From the NCBI GenBank assembly GCA_017643925.1, contig JAEPML010000003.1, forward strand, positions 434,001 through 498,000: DNA of 64,000 nt. Direction: 5' to 3'. The DNA is from Roseibium sp. GTDB taxonomy: Bacteria > Pseudomonadota > Alphaproteobacteria > Rhizobiales > Stappiaceae. A model generated the notes under the pieces. That model was not told where the DNA came from. It did not search any database and saw only the letters and a program-made list of their open reading frames with translations. Below, piece after piece: positions 8,075 through 17,430 of the stretch (position 1 is the first letter of the stretch; the number at the start of each line of letters is the position of its first letter). Both the position numbers and the translations under genes were made by a program.

Positions 8075-8228
8075 GAAAGCAAACTTGCCACGAAAAACCT
8101 GCCGGTCGTGTGGACGTCCCTTTTCATGGCGCCGGAAGTGGGAGCGGAGTTGGGCCGAGGTGCTTTACTGCTCTTCGCGCTGCAGGCGATCGCGTCCCAG
8201 GCCCGAGCAAAAAAAGGCCGCGGAATAA
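8061..8228 (+). CDS. DUF2256 zinc-ribbon-like small protein
   Basis: Fifty-five residue protein beginning MKMRKKANLPRKTC. It has the DUF2256 pattern: CRSCGRPFSWRRKWERSW, then YCSSRCRR, which gives two Cys pairs able to bind one zinc. It overlaps the photolyase end by 14 bases in another frame, so translation is probably coupled; start could also be two codons later. DUF2256 proteins are frequent neighbours of cryptochrome/photolyase genes but have no established function. The stop codon sits inside the loop of the hairpin that terminates xylA from the opposite strand. Confidence 0.8.
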   Translation: MKMRKKANLPRKTCRSCGRPFSWRRKWERSWAEVLYCSSRCRRSRPRPEQKKAAE

Positions 8229-8237
8229 TCCGCGGCC
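8209..8237 (-). terminator. Intrinsic terminator of the xylose operon
   Basis: GGCCGCGGA (8216-8224) pairs perfectly with TCCGCGGCC (8229-8237) around a four-base loop; read on the minus strand it is followed by seven T residues (A-run 8209-8215). It lies 41 bases after the xylA stop. The stem is inside the 3' end of the convergent DUF2256 gene. Confidence 0.9.
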
Positions 8238-8278
8238 AGGGATCCAGAACCCCAAGAAATGTTCCGGCTGGGAGGTGA

Positions 8279-9598
8279 TCAGGCAAACAGGTTGACCAGG
8301 CTTTCCAGGTATTCCTGCTTGCCGGATTTCGGCTGCGGTTCCAGATCAGTGGCGTGAACACGTTCTGCCAGGGCCTCCAGCGATGATCCACCGTTCAGGA
8401 TTTCGGCGTTTTCCGGTTTCGACCAGCCCGCATAACGATCGTCGACAAAGCCTTTCAAACGTCCGTCTTCAATCATTTCGGCAGCGGCCTTGAGACCACG
8501 TGCAATGGCATCGGCAGAGCCGACATGGGCCTGGATGAGATCAACCGGATCGAGCGACTGCCGGCGCAGCTTGGCATCGAAATTGGTGCCGCCGCTGGTA
8601 AAGCCGCCTGCTGCCAGGATTTCGTAGTAGGCCAAGGCCAGTTCCTGCACGTTCATGCCGAAATGATCGGTGTCCCAACCGCACTGGTAGTCGTTCCGGT
8701 TCATGTCGACGGAGCCGAAAATGCCGAGAGAACGGGCCATGTGCAGTTCGTGCTCGAAGGAGTGCCCGGCAAGGATCGCGTGGCCCTGCTCGATGTTCAT
8801 CTTGACTTCGTTTTCAAGACCATAGGCTTTCAGGAAACCGTAAACCGTTGCGACATCGAAATCGTACTGGTGCTTGGAAGGTTCCTGCGGCTTCGGCTCG
8901 ATCAGGATCGCGCCCTTGAACCCGATCTTGTGCTTGTATTCCACCACCATGTTCAGGAAACGGCCGAACTGGTCGAGTTCCTGTTTCACATTGGTGTTCA
9001 GGAGCGTCTCGTAGCCTTCGCGACCACCCCAAAGGACGTAGTTCTCACCGTTCAGGCGGTAGGTCACGTCCATCGCATTTTTCACCTGCGCGGCGGCATA
9101 GGCGAATACGTCCGGATCCGGGTTGGTGGCAGCACCGCCCATGAAACGGCGGTTGGAGAACATGTTGGCTGTCCCCCAGAGCAACTTGATCCCCGTGTCG
9201 GCCATCTTCTTTTCGAAGATGTCCGCAATCGCGTTCACATTGGCATTGCTTTCGGCAAGCGTGCTGCCTTCGGGCGCGATGTCACGGTCGTGGAAGGTGA
9301 AGAACGGCATGCCCAGGATCTGGAACATTTCAAAAGCGACGTCGGCCTTGATGCGTGCCTGCTCCATCGGATCGCCGCCAGCCGCCATCCAGGAGCGATT
9401 GAAGGTTTCACCTCCGAACGGATCGTTGCCGGGCCAGCAGAAGCTGTGCCAGTAACACACGGCAAGACGCAGATGGTCTTCCATCCGCTTGCCGAGAACG
9501 ACCTCGTCCTTGTTGTAATGCCGGTATGTCAGCGGATCCTTGCTGTCTGTTCCGGCGAATTGGATCGGCTGCAGGTCGCCGAAAAATCCAGTACTCAT
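8279..9598 (-). CDS. xylA: Xylose isomerase
   Basis: Full-length xylose isomerase, 439 residues, converting D-xylose to D-xylulose in the cytoplasm. Family blocks include [14 protein letters not shown] near residue 50, [10 protein letters not shown] near 100, [15 protein letters not shown] near 187, and the metal-binding stretch [17 protein letters not shown] near 230 with [15 protein letters not shown] near 270. The ATG follows an AGGAG ribosome site. It is the last gene of the minus-strand operon after xylB (13 bases apart) and is followed by a strong terminator. Confidence 0.97.
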   Translation of the reverse strand: MSTGFFGDLQPIQFAGTDSKDPLTYRHYNKDEVVLGKRMEDHLRLAVCYWHSFCWPGNDPFGGETFNRSWMAAGGDPMEQARIKADVAFEMFQILGMPFFTFHDRDIAPEGSTLAESNANVNAIADIFEKKMADTGIKLLWGTANMFSNRRFMGGAATNPDPDVFAYAAAQVKNAMDVTYRLNGENYVLWGGREGYETLLNTNVKQELDQFGRFLNMVVEYKHKIGFKGAILIEPKPQEPSKHQYDFDVATVYGFLKAYGLENEVKMNIEQGHAILAGHSFEHELHMARSLGIFGSVDMNRNDYQCGWDTDHFGMNVQELALAYYEILAAGGFTSGGTNFDAKLRRQSLDPVDLIQAHVGSADAIARGLKAAAEMIEDGRLKGFVDDRYAGWSKPENAEILNGGSSLEALAERVHATDLEPQPKSGKQEYLESLVNLFA

Positions 9599-9611
9599 TG
9601 CTTAATTCTCC

Positions 9612-11063
9612 TTAGAAACCGGCCTGCTTGAGTGCCGGATAAAGTTTGCGCCAGCGGCCATAGGCTTCGGCGTAAGGGTCGGTCAGGGTGGGGAGGGGAT
9701 CGATGCTGGCCTTCAAGGCCGGCTTTGCGAACACCCCGTCCGTTGTTCCAAGAGCGGCGGCCTGTCCAAGGCGCGCTGCTCCCAATGAAGCTCCAAAATC
9801 ACCGTCGACTGGCACGTCGACCGGAACATCCAGCACACTGGCGATAATCTCCAGCCAGGTGCGGGACCTGGATCCACCCCCGACCGCAAGGACACGCTCG
9901 ACCTTTGTCCCGGCGACGCTGAGTGCATCCAGACAGTCCTTCAGGGCGAAGGCCACGCCATCCATCACGGCATGTGTCAAGGCCGCATCGTCGGTCTCAT
10001 GACCGATGCCGAAGAACCCTGCACGGATATCGACATCGTTGTGCGGCGTGCGTTCACCCCCGAGGTAAGGCATGAAGGAGACGGAGGCGGGTGCCTTGAT
10101 GGTCCTCAATTCGCCTGTGAGGTCCTCCGGTGATTTTTTCAACCGGCTCGCGAGCCAGTTCAGGCTGTCGGTTGCCGACAGGATCACGCCCATCTGGTGC
10201 CAGGTTTCCGGGATCGCATGGCAGAAGGCATGGACCGCACTTTCGACATTTGGTGAAAAGCGGTCGTTGGTCACGAAAAGGACGCCGGATGTGCCGAGCG
10301 ATACAAACGCAGACCCCGGATCAACTGCACCGACACCACATGCCGAAGCAGCGTTGTCGCCCCCGCCGCCGGCCACAGCCGGTGCTTGATCGAAGCCCCA
10401 GCGGGCACACAGGTCAGACTTCACCGTTCCCGAGGTGTCCGATCCTTCGACGAGGCGCGGCATGTGCTGCCGGGTCAATCCGGTTGCCGCCAGCAGCTGG
10501 TCGCTCCAGTCCCGTTTGGCGACATCCAGCCAAAGCGTCCCGGCACTGTCGGACATGTCGCCCACATAGTCACCGGTCAACTTGAACCGCACATAATCCT
10601 TGGGCAGCAGCACCATTGCCGTCTTCGCAAAAATCTCCGGTTCGTTCTCGCGGACCCATTGCAGTTTTGGCGCGGTGAACCCCGGCATGACGCGGTTGCC
10701 GCCAAGTGTCAGAAACGCCGGTTCAGCAGCTTCCAGTTCCGCACACTGTTTTCCAGAACGGCCGTCGTTCCACAAGATGCAGGGCCGCAAGGGAACACCG
10801 TCGCCATTCAGCAAGGTTGCCCCGTGCATGTGACCCGACAATCCGATTCCCTTAACGGCGGCCAATTCCCGTGGCGCCTGCGCCTTGAGCGCATCCAGGA
10901 CCGCTTCGCAGGCACGCCACCAGCTGTCCGGATCCTGTTCGGACCAGCCTGGATGCGGACGCTGAACCGTCAGTTCCGCAGTGGCCGAGGCAACCAGTGA
11001 CTGATCCTCTCCGAGCAGGATGGCTTTGACTGAACTGGTGCCAATATCGAGTCCGACAAACAT
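9612..11063 (-). CDS. xylB: Xylulokinase
   Basis: FGGY-family carbohydrate kinase of 483 residues, phosphorylating D-xylulose to xylulose 5-phosphate, which enters the pentose phosphate pathway. It starts MFVGLDIGTSSVKAILLGED (phosphate-1 motif), has GLSGHMHGATLLN near residue 75 and the C-terminal FGGY region with VLAVGGGSRSRTWLEIIASV near 390. It sits between the transporter genes and xylA. A strong hairpin in the 148-base gap in front of it may separate its expression from the ATPase gene. Confidence 0.95.
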   Translation of the reverse strand: MFVGLDIGTSSVKAILLGEDQSLVASATAELTVQRPHPGWSEQDPDSWWRACEAVLDALKAQAPRELAAVKGIGLSGHMHGATLLNGDGVPLRPCILWNDGRSGKQCAELEAAEPAFLTLGGNRVMPGFTAPKLQWVRENEPEIFAKTAMVLLPKDYVRFKLTGDYVGDMSDSAGTLWLDVAKRDWSDQLLAATGLTRQHMPRLVEGSDTSGTVKSDLCARWGFDQAPAVAGGGGDNAASACGVGAVDPGSAFVSLGTSGVLFVTNDRFSPNVESAVHAFCHAIPETWHQMGVILSATDSLNWLASRLKKSPEDLTGELRTIKAPASVSFMPYLGGERTPHNDVDIRAGFFGIGHETDDAALTHAVMDGVAFALKDCLDALSVAGTKVERVLAVGGGSRSRTWLEIIASVLDVPVDVPVDGDFGASLGAARLGQAAALGTTDGVFAKPALKASIDPLPTLTDPYAEAYGRWRKLYPALKQAGF

Positions 11064-11179
11064 GAGGTGCGTTCCTCAAAAACAATCAAAAAGAAGGCCG
11101 ATGCGCCGTTCCAGCAGTTCCGGCGCCACGGCAAATTCATCCAGGTTCCAGCAGTGTGCGAGAATCCGGATTATGGCAA

Positions 11180-11201
11180 CCCGCGGGCCGGGGCCCGCGG
11201 G
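11180..11201 (-). other. Intercistronic GC-rich hairpin before xylB
   Basis: A 22-base near-perfect inverted repeat (CCCGCGGGC, CGGG, GCCCGCGGG) lies between the ATPase and xylB genes. No T-run follows on the minus strand, so it is more likely an RNA-processing or attenuation structure than a full terminator. Confidence 0.6.
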
Positions 11202-11211
11202 AAGTCTTGGT

Positions 11212-12000
11212 CTATCCGACGACCGTATCGTCCACAAGGGCACCCGGTCCCGGAGTTGCGCCGGGAGGGCACTTTCCAAGAATGATCATGCCAAGCACGT
11301 CATCATCGGTCACATCCGTGGTCTTCGCGGTTCCGACAAGCTGACCGTTTTTCATCACGGCGAGACGGTCGCACAACTGGAAAACGTCATGGATATCGTG
11401 CGAGATCAGGAAGATGCCGAGGCCCTGTTTCTTGAGCTCCTGGATCAACTCCGCCACCATTTGCGTCTCATGAACACCGAGCGCTGCGGTCGGTTCGTCC
11501 ATGATCAGGATCTTGGCGTTGAAGTAGACTGCACGCGCGATGGCAACCGACTGGCGCTGACCGCCGGACAGAGCCTTCACAGGCGCATGGAACTTCTTGA
11601 AGTTCGGGTTGAGCCGGCCCATGATCTTCCGTGTTTCCGCTTCCATCTTGTCATCATCGACAAATCCGAGCGGCGACGTCAGTTCACGGCCAAGGAACAG
11701 GTTGGACGCGGCATCGAGATTGTCCGCCAGAGCGAGTGTCTGATAGATCGTCTCGATGTTCTGGGCCCTTGCATCACGGGGCGAATGAATATGGACTTCT
11801 TCGCCATTGATGCGGATTTCCCCGCTGTCCGCCTTGTAGGCTCCCGACAGGATCTTGATCAGCGTCGACTTTCCGGCACCGTTGTGGCCCAGCAGGCCGA
11901 CCACTTCGCCCGGGAACAGGTCAACAGTCACGTGATCCACGGCGCGCACCCCACCAAAGGAGATGCACATGTCTTTCATTTCAACGAGAGGTGTCGACAT
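11212..12000 (-). CDS. Xylose ABC transporter ATPase, single-domain
   Basis: ABC ATPase of 262 residues that powers the pentose importer. Walker [14 protein letters not shown] near residue 35, signature [15 protein letters not shown] near 145, Walker [13 protein letters not shown] near 167 and the switch His in LISHDIHDV near 200 are all intact. It has one ATPase domain, half of the usual double-domain XylG, like FrcA-type partners that presumably work as homodimers. A GGGAG ribosome site overlaps the end of the permease gene. After the core comes a short Pro/Gly tail ([16 protein letters not shown]) of no obvious role. Confidence 0.9.
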   Translation of the reverse strand: MSTPLVEMKDMCISFGGVRAVDHVTVDLFPGEVVGLLGHNGAGKSTLIKILSGAYKADSGEIRINGEEVHIHSPRDARAQNIETIYQTLALADNLDAASNLFLGRELTSPLGFVDDDKMEAETRKIMGRLNPNFKKFHAPVKALSGGQRQSVAIARAVYFNAKILIMDEPTAALGVHETQMVAELIQELKKQGLGIFLISHDIHDVFQLCDRLAVMKNGQLVGTAKTTDVTDDDVLGMIILGKCPPGATPGPGALVDDTVVG

Positions 12001-12003
12001 CGA

Positions 12004-13293
12004 TTAGTCTCCCGTACGTTTGCGATAAATGATGTCGACCAGAACCGCCAGAACGAGAACTGTACCAACAACGATGTTCTGAAGCGGCGCATCCACACCG
12101 ACCATGGCCATGCCCGATTGCAGGGACTGCATGATGAGTGCACCCAGGATCGCGCCATAAATGGTTCCGATGCCTCCGGCGAGTGCCGTTCCGCCGATAA
12201 CCGCCGCAGCGATGACCCGCAGTTCGTCGAGAGTGCCGATATCATTGGTCGAGAAACCGAGGCGTGCAGCAGCAACTGCGGCCGCGAGAGCACTCAGACC
12301 ACCCATGATGGCGAAGACCTTCACTGTCAGGAACCGCGTGTTGATGCCAGACAGTTCGGCTGCATCCGGATTCCCACCTGTTGCGAAGATATACCGGCCG
12401 AGGCGGGTCTGACGGGCGATGACGGTCATCACGACGGCAACCACGATCAACAGAAGGACCGAATAGGGAATTCCATACCCCATGGTCAGGCCTTCGGGGA
12501 GCGTTTCACCGCTTGCCTCGAAAATGCGCTTCAGGCGCGCCTTCGGAATGTCATAGGCATTCAAAATGGCGACGAAACCAAGGATGGCGATACTGGTGAT
12601 CGCAGCCATCGTGACTTCGGCCCAGACCGGCTTGACCGGGAAGCCGTGCGAAGACTTCCGGCGACGGGACGCAACCTGCAACCACAGCGATGCGGCTACG
12701 GCCAGAATGCCGAATATCCAGGAAGCGGTTTCACCCATGGTGCCACCGATGCCGCCGATCATGGTGAAAGTCTCATCCAGCGGGCCGATCGTCTGACCTG
12801 AAGTGATGAACCAGGCAACGTTCCGCCAGACCAGAAGGCCACCAAGCGTGACGATGAACGCCGGAATGCTGAGGTAGCCGATCATCCAACCCTGAAAAGC
12901 ACCGATCAGGACACCAGCGATGATCCCTGCGAAAATCGCAATGATCCAGATCGCCGGATGCCCAAGGCCCAGGACCTGCGGCAGGATATCGGTTTGCACC
13001 ACTGCCATGATGGCAGCAACGGTGGCCAGAAGAGAGCCAACCGACAGATCGATATGCCGGGTGACGATGACGAACACCATGCCGGTCGCCATGATGGCGA
13101 CAGAAACAGTCTGGATCGTCAGGTTGAAGATGTTGCGCGGTGTGAGGAACCGGCCGTCCGTGAACACATTGAAGACCAGACACAGGACGACAAACGCCCC
13201 GATCATGCCCAGGAGGCGCGTATCCAGCTGCAACGCGGCAAAAAAGTTTCGTGCTGCCGGGTTTTTCGACCCTGGCAGAGCGGTGTCGGACAT
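12004..13293 (-). CDS. xylH: Xylose ABC transporter permease
   Basis: Membrane permease of 429 residues of the ribose/xylose (BPD_transp_2) class with about ten to twelve helices. Characteristic segments: NLTIQTVSVAIMATGMVFVIVTRH, then IDLSVGSLLA, and near the C-terminus VIGGTALAGGIGTIYGAILGALIMQ. Start chosen at the ATG preceded by AGGAG; the frame extends 13 codons upstream without a better site. Between binding-protein and permease genes is a stable hairpin. Assignment to xylose rests on the neighbours xylF-like, xylB and xylA. Confidence 0.9.
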   Translation of the reverse strand: MSDTALPGSKNPAARNFFAALQLDTRLLGMIGAFVVLCLVFNVFTDGRFLTPRNIFNLTIQTVSVAIMATGMVFVIVTRHIDLSVGSLLATVAAIMAVVQTDILPQVLGLGHPAIWIIAIFAGIIAGVLIGAFQGWMIGYLSIPAFIVTLGGLLVWRNVAWFITSGQTIGPLDETFTMIGGIGGTMGETASWIFGILAVAASLWLQVASRRRKSSHGFPVKPVWAEVTMAAITSIAILGFVAILNAYDIPKARLKRIFEASGETLPEGLTMGYGIPYSVLLLIVVAVVMTVIARQTRLGRYIFATGGNPDAAELSGINTRFLTVKVFAIMGGLSALAAAVAAARLGFSTNDIGTLDELRVIAAAVIGGTALAGGIGTIYGAILGALIMQSLQSGMAMVGVDAPLQNIVVGTVLVLAVLVDIIYRKRTGD

Positions 13294-13381
13294 TGAGGTT
13301 ACTCCTGCTTGGAGACCATTACGCTTTCGCATCGGGTGGCCTGTCCCGGGGGCCGCTTTTCGCAGCTGACCCTGTTTTTAA

Positions 13382-13408
13382 GGCCCCGGTTAATGTCTAA
13401 CCGGGGCC
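13382..13408 (-). other. Hairpin between xylF and xylH
   Basis: GGCCCCGGTTA pairs over 11 bases with TAACCGGGGCC around a five-base loop, just after the binding-protein stop. On the minus strand it is followed by TTAAAAA rather than a T-run, so partial termination or 3'-end protection of the binding-protein message is more likely than full termination. Confidence 0.7.
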
Positions 13409-13428
13409 GCGCTTGAAGCGCCGTTCTA

Positions 13429-14460
13429 TCAGTTACAAGGAGCCGGGCCGTTGGAAACGCCCTGGCACAGATCATCCTTGGAGATCCAGCCGGCGTCAAC
13501 AACTGCGCTAAGGTTGTCCTTGGTGACAGGCAGCGGAGCCAGGAACTTCGCAGTCAGGTCAGTGCCGGACGGAGACGTCCACTCGTTTGCACCGTCGACT
13601 TCGCTCAGTTCAGCACCACCTGCAAGAGCAACAGCGATTTCACCGGCAGCCTTGCCGAGTTCGCGTGCGTCCTTCCAGACGGAAACTGTCTGAGTGCCCT
13701 TGGCGACGCGGTTCAGAGCAGCGTGGTCACCATCCTGACCGGAGACCGGAATGCCTTCCATGCCCTGAGCGGTCAGTGCGGCAACAACACCACCAGCGGT
13801 GCCGTCATTGGAAGCCACAACAGCGTCGACCTTGTTGTCGTTTGCCGTCAGGATCTGTTCCATGTTGCGCTGTGCGTTCGCCGGCAGCCAGCCATCGGTG
13901 TAGGCTTCACCAACGATCTTGATGTCACCGGAGTCGATAGCCGCCTGAAGAACTTCCTGCTGTCCACCGCGAAGGAAGTCAGCATTCGGGTCGGTCGGCG
14001 AACCCTTGATCATGACGTAGCTGCCCTTCGGCTGCGCAGCCAGAACAGCGGCAGCCTGCATGCGGCCAACTTCGACGTTGTCGAAAGTCAGGTAGAAGGC
14101 GCGCGGGTCGTCGATCAGACGGTCGTAGCCAACGACCGGGATGCCTTCATCGGCAGCAGCCTGAACAGCCGGACCGATTGCCTGAGCGTCCTGAGCCAGG
14201 ATGATCAGAGCAGTTGCACCCTGAGCAATCAGAGCTTCCACGTCGGACAGCTGCTTGGCGGAAGAGCTCTGCGCGTCGGCAGAGATGTATTTTGCGCCAG
14301 CGGCATCCAGGGCACCCTTGATGGCAGCTTCGTCAGTTTTCCAGCGCTCTTCCTGGAAGTTGGACCAGCTCACGCCAACAACAATGTCGTCCGCCTGTAC
14401 AGCGGTGATAGCAGTTGCGGAAAGCAGAGCACCCGCCAGCAAAGTGGTAATTTTACGCAT
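13429..14460 (-). CDS. xylF: Xylose ABC transporter substrate-binding protein
   Basis: Periplasmic sugar-binding protein of 343 residues. Start placed at the ATG after GGAGGAAACATCGCG; it begins with the signal peptide MRKITTLLAGALLSATAITAVQA. The mature protein is a type I periplasmic fold close to XylF: VGVSWSNFQEERWKTDE, then ALIILAQDAQAIGPAVQAA, VVGYDRLIDDPRAFYLTFDN and VSGQDGDHAALNRVAKGTQT. It is the first gene of the minus-strand xylose operon and divergent from a ROK regulator. The open frame continues about 90 codons upstream but that part is non-coding in character. Confidence 0.93.
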   Translation of the reverse strand: MRKITTLLAGALLSATAITAVQADDIVVGVSWSNFQEERWKTDEAAIKGALDAAGAKYISADAQSSSAKQLSDVEALIAQGATALIILAQDAQAIGPAVQAAADEGIPVVGYDRLIDDPRAFYLTFDNVEVGRMQAAAVLAAQPKGSYVMIKGSPTDPNADFLRGGQQEVLQAAIDSGDIKIVGEAYTDGWLPANAQRNMEQILTANDNKVDAVVASNDGTAGGVVAALTAQGMEGIPVSGQDGDHAALNRVAKGTQTVSVWKDARELGKAAGEIAVALAGGAELSEVDGANEWTSPSGTDLTAKFLAPLPVTKDNLSAVVDAGWISKDDLCQGVSNGPAPCN

Positions 14461-14525
14461 CGCGATGTTTCCTCCAGTTGACGCAATCCACCAAGACGGA
14501 CCGCGCCTAAATGCGTCTATGTCGC

Positions 14526-14592
14526 AAACGCCTTTTCGGGGCGTTTCAATTAGGACAGCCTTGTTGTTATTTTTTTTGGTGTCCGAAAAAAA
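14526..14592. promoter_or_regulatory. Inverted repeats in the xylF / ROK regulator divergent region
   Basis: Two dyads lie in the 268-base divergent region. One is AAACGCC, seven bases, GGCGTTT (14526-14546). The other, 14570-14592, is odd-length: seven T, one base, GG, three bases, CC, one base, seven A. The A/T-tract dyad is the better candidate operator for the ROK repressor, whose family often binds such tracts. Which one is used is unknown. Confidence 0.45.
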
Positions 14593-14728
14593 GTTGCAGG
14601 AAAGCGTCGCTCCTGTCAACATGGTTTTGCAAAACTCTGCTCCGCGAGACCAAAAAATCTTGAAAGAGGGCAGGAAAACCGGGAGAAACCCGGGACGGAG
14701 GAAACACCTTGGGAAGAGCTGAGCGAAC

Positions 14729-15994
14729 ATGACACGCAAGGCAGACCGGGATCAGATACGTCGGCAAAACCGAAGTATCATACTGCAGGCCCTGCGCCGG
14801 AACGGTCCGATGGCACGGATCGATCTGGGGCAAATGACACGGTTGAGCCCGGCAACCGTAACGGCCATAACATCCGATCTTCTGGACCAGGGATTGATCC
14901 TGAGTCTGGAAAGCGAAGAACCCAAAGCGCCTCAGGCGCGCGGTCGTCCGCGCACCTTGCTGAAGCTGAATCCGGACGCGGTCTACACGGTCGGCGTGCG
15001 CCTTTCAGTCAACAATATCGACATGTCACTCGTCGATTTTTCCGGTGAGGTGACTCAGGAAAAACGCGCGCATTTTGACAGCGCGACCGCGAATGCGGAC
15101 GATTTTCCCGGCACGCTTGTCGAGGCCATCAGGGCGTTCCTGCTGGAAGCCGGCGTCAGTTCGGCACGGGTTCGCGAAATCGGTGTCGCCGCACAGGGCG
15201 TGGTCGAGACCGAAACCGGCGTCGTGGCCTGGAGCCCGGCCTTTGCCGGACGCAAGATCCCCGTGGTCGGTCCGCTGCAGACCGAGTTCGGCGCCGAGTG
15301 CTATATTTCCAATGATACCAACATGATAACCGAGGCCCTGCACTGGTCGGACCCGAACCGGTACAGCGGAACCTTCGCGGTCATCATGCTCGATTACGGT
15401 GTCGGCATGGGGCTTTATCTGAACAACCGGCTGTTCTCGGGCGCAAGCGGAACGGCAGCCGAGTTCGGGCATGCGAATCACATTCCCGGAGGCGCGCTTT
15501 GTCGCTGTGGCAAACACGGCTGCCTGGAGGCTTATCTCTCGGATTATGCCTTGGTCAGGGCGGCGTCCCATCTGCCGGAAAACACGGACCCGATCTCGAT
15601 CAAGGCCGGGGTCAGAGGCCTCGCACGGCTGATCGAACTGGCCGGTTCGGGCGATGAAGATGCGCGCAAGGCCTTTCACGAAGCCGGACGCGTGCTGGGC
15701 TACGGAATTGCCCGGGTGATCGCCATGATCGACCCGAAACGCCTTGTGCTGACCGGGGCGGCAATGCGGGCGTTTGCGTTCATGGAAAAAGGCATGTGGG
15801 AAGGGCTCGAAGAAGCGCTGGTAGAAGACCTTCGCAACAATTTTGCGCTCGACGTCATGCCCTGGAACGAGGATTTCATCCGAAGCGGCCTGATCGCGCA
15901 ATCGATGGAACGTCTCGACATGGACTTTCTTGGCAAGGCCTCAGCGCCGAGCAAATCCCAGGACGGATCCAACAGCAAGGAAGTGCCGGCATGA
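14729..15994 (+). CDS. xylR: ROK family transcriptional regulator (XylR type)
   Basis: Regulator of 421 residues: winged helix at residues 10-75 (GPMARIDLGQMTRLSPATVTAITSDL is the helix-turn-helix) and a ROK sugar-kinase-like domain afterwards. The zinc signature CRCGKHGCLEAYLS is near residue 256. The kinase-like glycine motif FAVIMLDYGVGMGLYL is present but may only bind sugar. Divergent position to xylF and an A/T-tract dyad between them support control of the xylose operon, probably repression relieved by xylose. Unusually, its stop codon overlaps the next start (ATGA), linking it to the DUF1111 cytochrome gene. Confidence 0.88.
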   Translation: MTRKADRDQIRRQNRSIILQALRRNGPMARIDLGQMTRLSPATVTAITSDLLDQGLILSLESEEPKAPQARGRPRTLLKLNPDAVYTVGVRLSVNNIDMSLVDFSGEVTQEKRAHFDSATANADDFPGTLVEAIRAFLLEAGVSSARVREIGVAAQGVVETETGVVAWSPAFAGRKIPVVGPLQTEFGAECYISNDTNMITEALHWSDPNRYSGTFAVIMLDYGVGMGLYLNNRLFSGASGTAAEFGHANHIPGGALCRCGKHGCLEAYLSDYALVRAASHLPENTDPISIKAGVRGLARLIELAGSGDEDARKAFHEAGRVLGYGIARVIAMIDPKRLVLTGAAMRAFAFMEKGMWEGLEEALVEDLRNNFALDVMPWNEDFIRSGLIAQSMERLDMDFLGKASAPSKSQDGSNSKEVPA

Positions 15995-17430
15995 AACAGC
16001 ATCTTGGCAGGGCAGTGCTTGCCCTGACGCTGGGACTCCCGCTGGTAGCTCAGTTTCCAATTAGCGCACTCGCTGACCCGGACCTTCCGCCCTGGAGCGA
16101 AAAGGCGCTGCAGCAAGACGTCGATATCGAGGCGCTTGCGGCCTCCGGGCAGGACCCGATCCCGGTTCTTCAACCGCTCGGCGAACATCTTTTTTCCGCG
16201 AAATTTACATCGCTCGATGGCGCCGGGCGACCTGATGCGACCGGAGCCATAGTTCCGACCAAGGTCCGCAGAAAATCTCATTTGACCTTCCAGCGACTTG
16301 CGGGTCTGGATGCAAATGCCTGCGCGTCCTGCCACAACGAGCCCGTTGCCGGGGGCGCTGGATCGTTCACGGCAAATGTTTTTGTTTCGGAAGGGTTCGA
16401 AAGCGCGGATTTCGACACGATCGACCCGCAATTCTCGAACGAACGCAATACCAATGCCATCCAGGGAGCCGGCCTGATCGAATTGCTGGCCCGCGAAATG
16501 ACCTCCGACTTGCGCAAGCAGCGCAAGGAGGTTCTGGCGGAGGCCCGAAAGTCGGGTCAACCGGCCAAGGCCCAGCTTGAAACCAAGGGGGTTTCCTTCG
16601 GTTCCTTGACCGCATATCCGGATGGAACACTGGATGTATCTGGTCTTGACGGCATCGACGATGACCTGACCCTGCGTCCTTTCAGCCAGAAAGGTGTCTT
16701 TTCTTCGCTGCGACAGTTCACGGTGAACGCCATGAATGCCCATCACGGCATTCAAGCCAGTGAACGCTTCGATTCGAAATGGACCGGCACCGACGACTTT
16801 GACGCCGACGGCTACAGCGCCGAGATGACACCCGGCCAGATTTCCGCGCTGGTGGCCTGGCAGGCGACACTCCCGGCGCCGACACGCAAACAGGACCTGC
16901 CCGAGGTCTGGCAACAGGCGGCCGATGAAGGCGAAAGACGGTTCGCCGAAATTGGTTGCGCCTCCTGTCATGTCCCGGCTCTGCCGTTGGATAGCCTGGT
17001 TTTTCATGATCCTGGCCCCTTCGACACCGCCGGGACCTTGCGGCAAAGCGAAATGGACACGCCCTTGGCTCTCGATCTTGCAACGCTGGACTGGGTGAAG
17101 GCATTGCCACGGGACGACCAGGGCCGTGTTCTGGTGCCGCTATTCGGTGATCTGAAACGGCACAAGATTGCCGACGCTGCCAACGACACGTTCGGAAACG
17201 AGCTTCTGGCGCAGCGTTTCGTCGCCCGGGACGTTTTCATCACCGCGGAACTCTGGGGCATCGGCAGCACGGCGCCGTACGGCCATCGGGGCGACCTGAC
17301 CACGCTTAACGAGGTCATTCTGGCCCATGGAGGTGCTGCCGGAGAAAGCCGCAAGGCCTATGACGCGCTTTCGGAAAAGGATCGCCAGTCCGTTATCGCC
17401 TTTTTGCGCAGCCTGGAGATCGCCCAATGA
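15991..17430 (+). CDS. Di-heme DUF1111 oxidoreductase, exported
   Basis: Periplasmic c-type cytochrome of 479 residues in the DUF1111 family, distantly like MauG/cytochrome c peroxidase. It starts at the ATG overlapping the ROK stop, with AAGGAAG upstream, and has a signal peptide (MKQHLGRAVLALTLGLPLVA, cleavage near ALA-DPD). Heme sites: CASCHNEP near residue 111 and CASCHVPA near 325. The C-terminal GIGSTAPYGHRGDLTTLNEVI is the typical third block with Tyr/His. Members are called thiol oxidoreductases or peroxidases without firm biochemistry, and often neighbour imelysin genes; here the neighbour is CRTAC1 instead. Confidence 0.88.
   Translation: MKQHLGRAVLALTLGLPLVAQFPISALADPDLPPWSEKALQQDVDIEALAASGQDPIPVLQPLGEHLFSAKFTSLDGAGRPDATGAIVPTKVRRKSHLTFQRLAGLDANACASCHNEPVAGGAGSFTANVFVSEGFESADFDTIDPQFSNERNTNAIQGAGLIELLAREMTSDLRKQRKEVLAEARKSGQPAKAQLETKGVSFGSLTAYPDGTLDVSGLDGIDDDLTLRPFSQKGVFSSLRQFTVNAMNAHHGIQASERFDSKWTGTDDFDADGYSAEMTPGQISALVAWQATLPAPTRKQDLPEVWQQAADEGERRFAEIGCASCHVPALPLDSLVFHDPGPFDTAGTLRQSEMDTPLALDLATLDWVKALPRDDQGRVLVPLFGDLKRHKIADAANDTFGNELLAQRFVARDVFITAELWGIGSTAPYGHRGDLTTLNEVILAHGGAAGESRKAYDALSEKDRQSVIAFLRSLEIAQ

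Noticed and set aside
8525-9631. 368-codon plus-strand frame opposite xylA.
   Set aside because: Shadow of a full-length xylose isomerase; no recognisable domain and no start signal.
11020-12801. 593-codon open frame on the plus strand opposite the transporter genes.
   Set aside because: It is an antisense shadow of the ABC ATPase and permease genes, which have clear family motifs; the shadow has low-complexity charged composition and no ribosome site.
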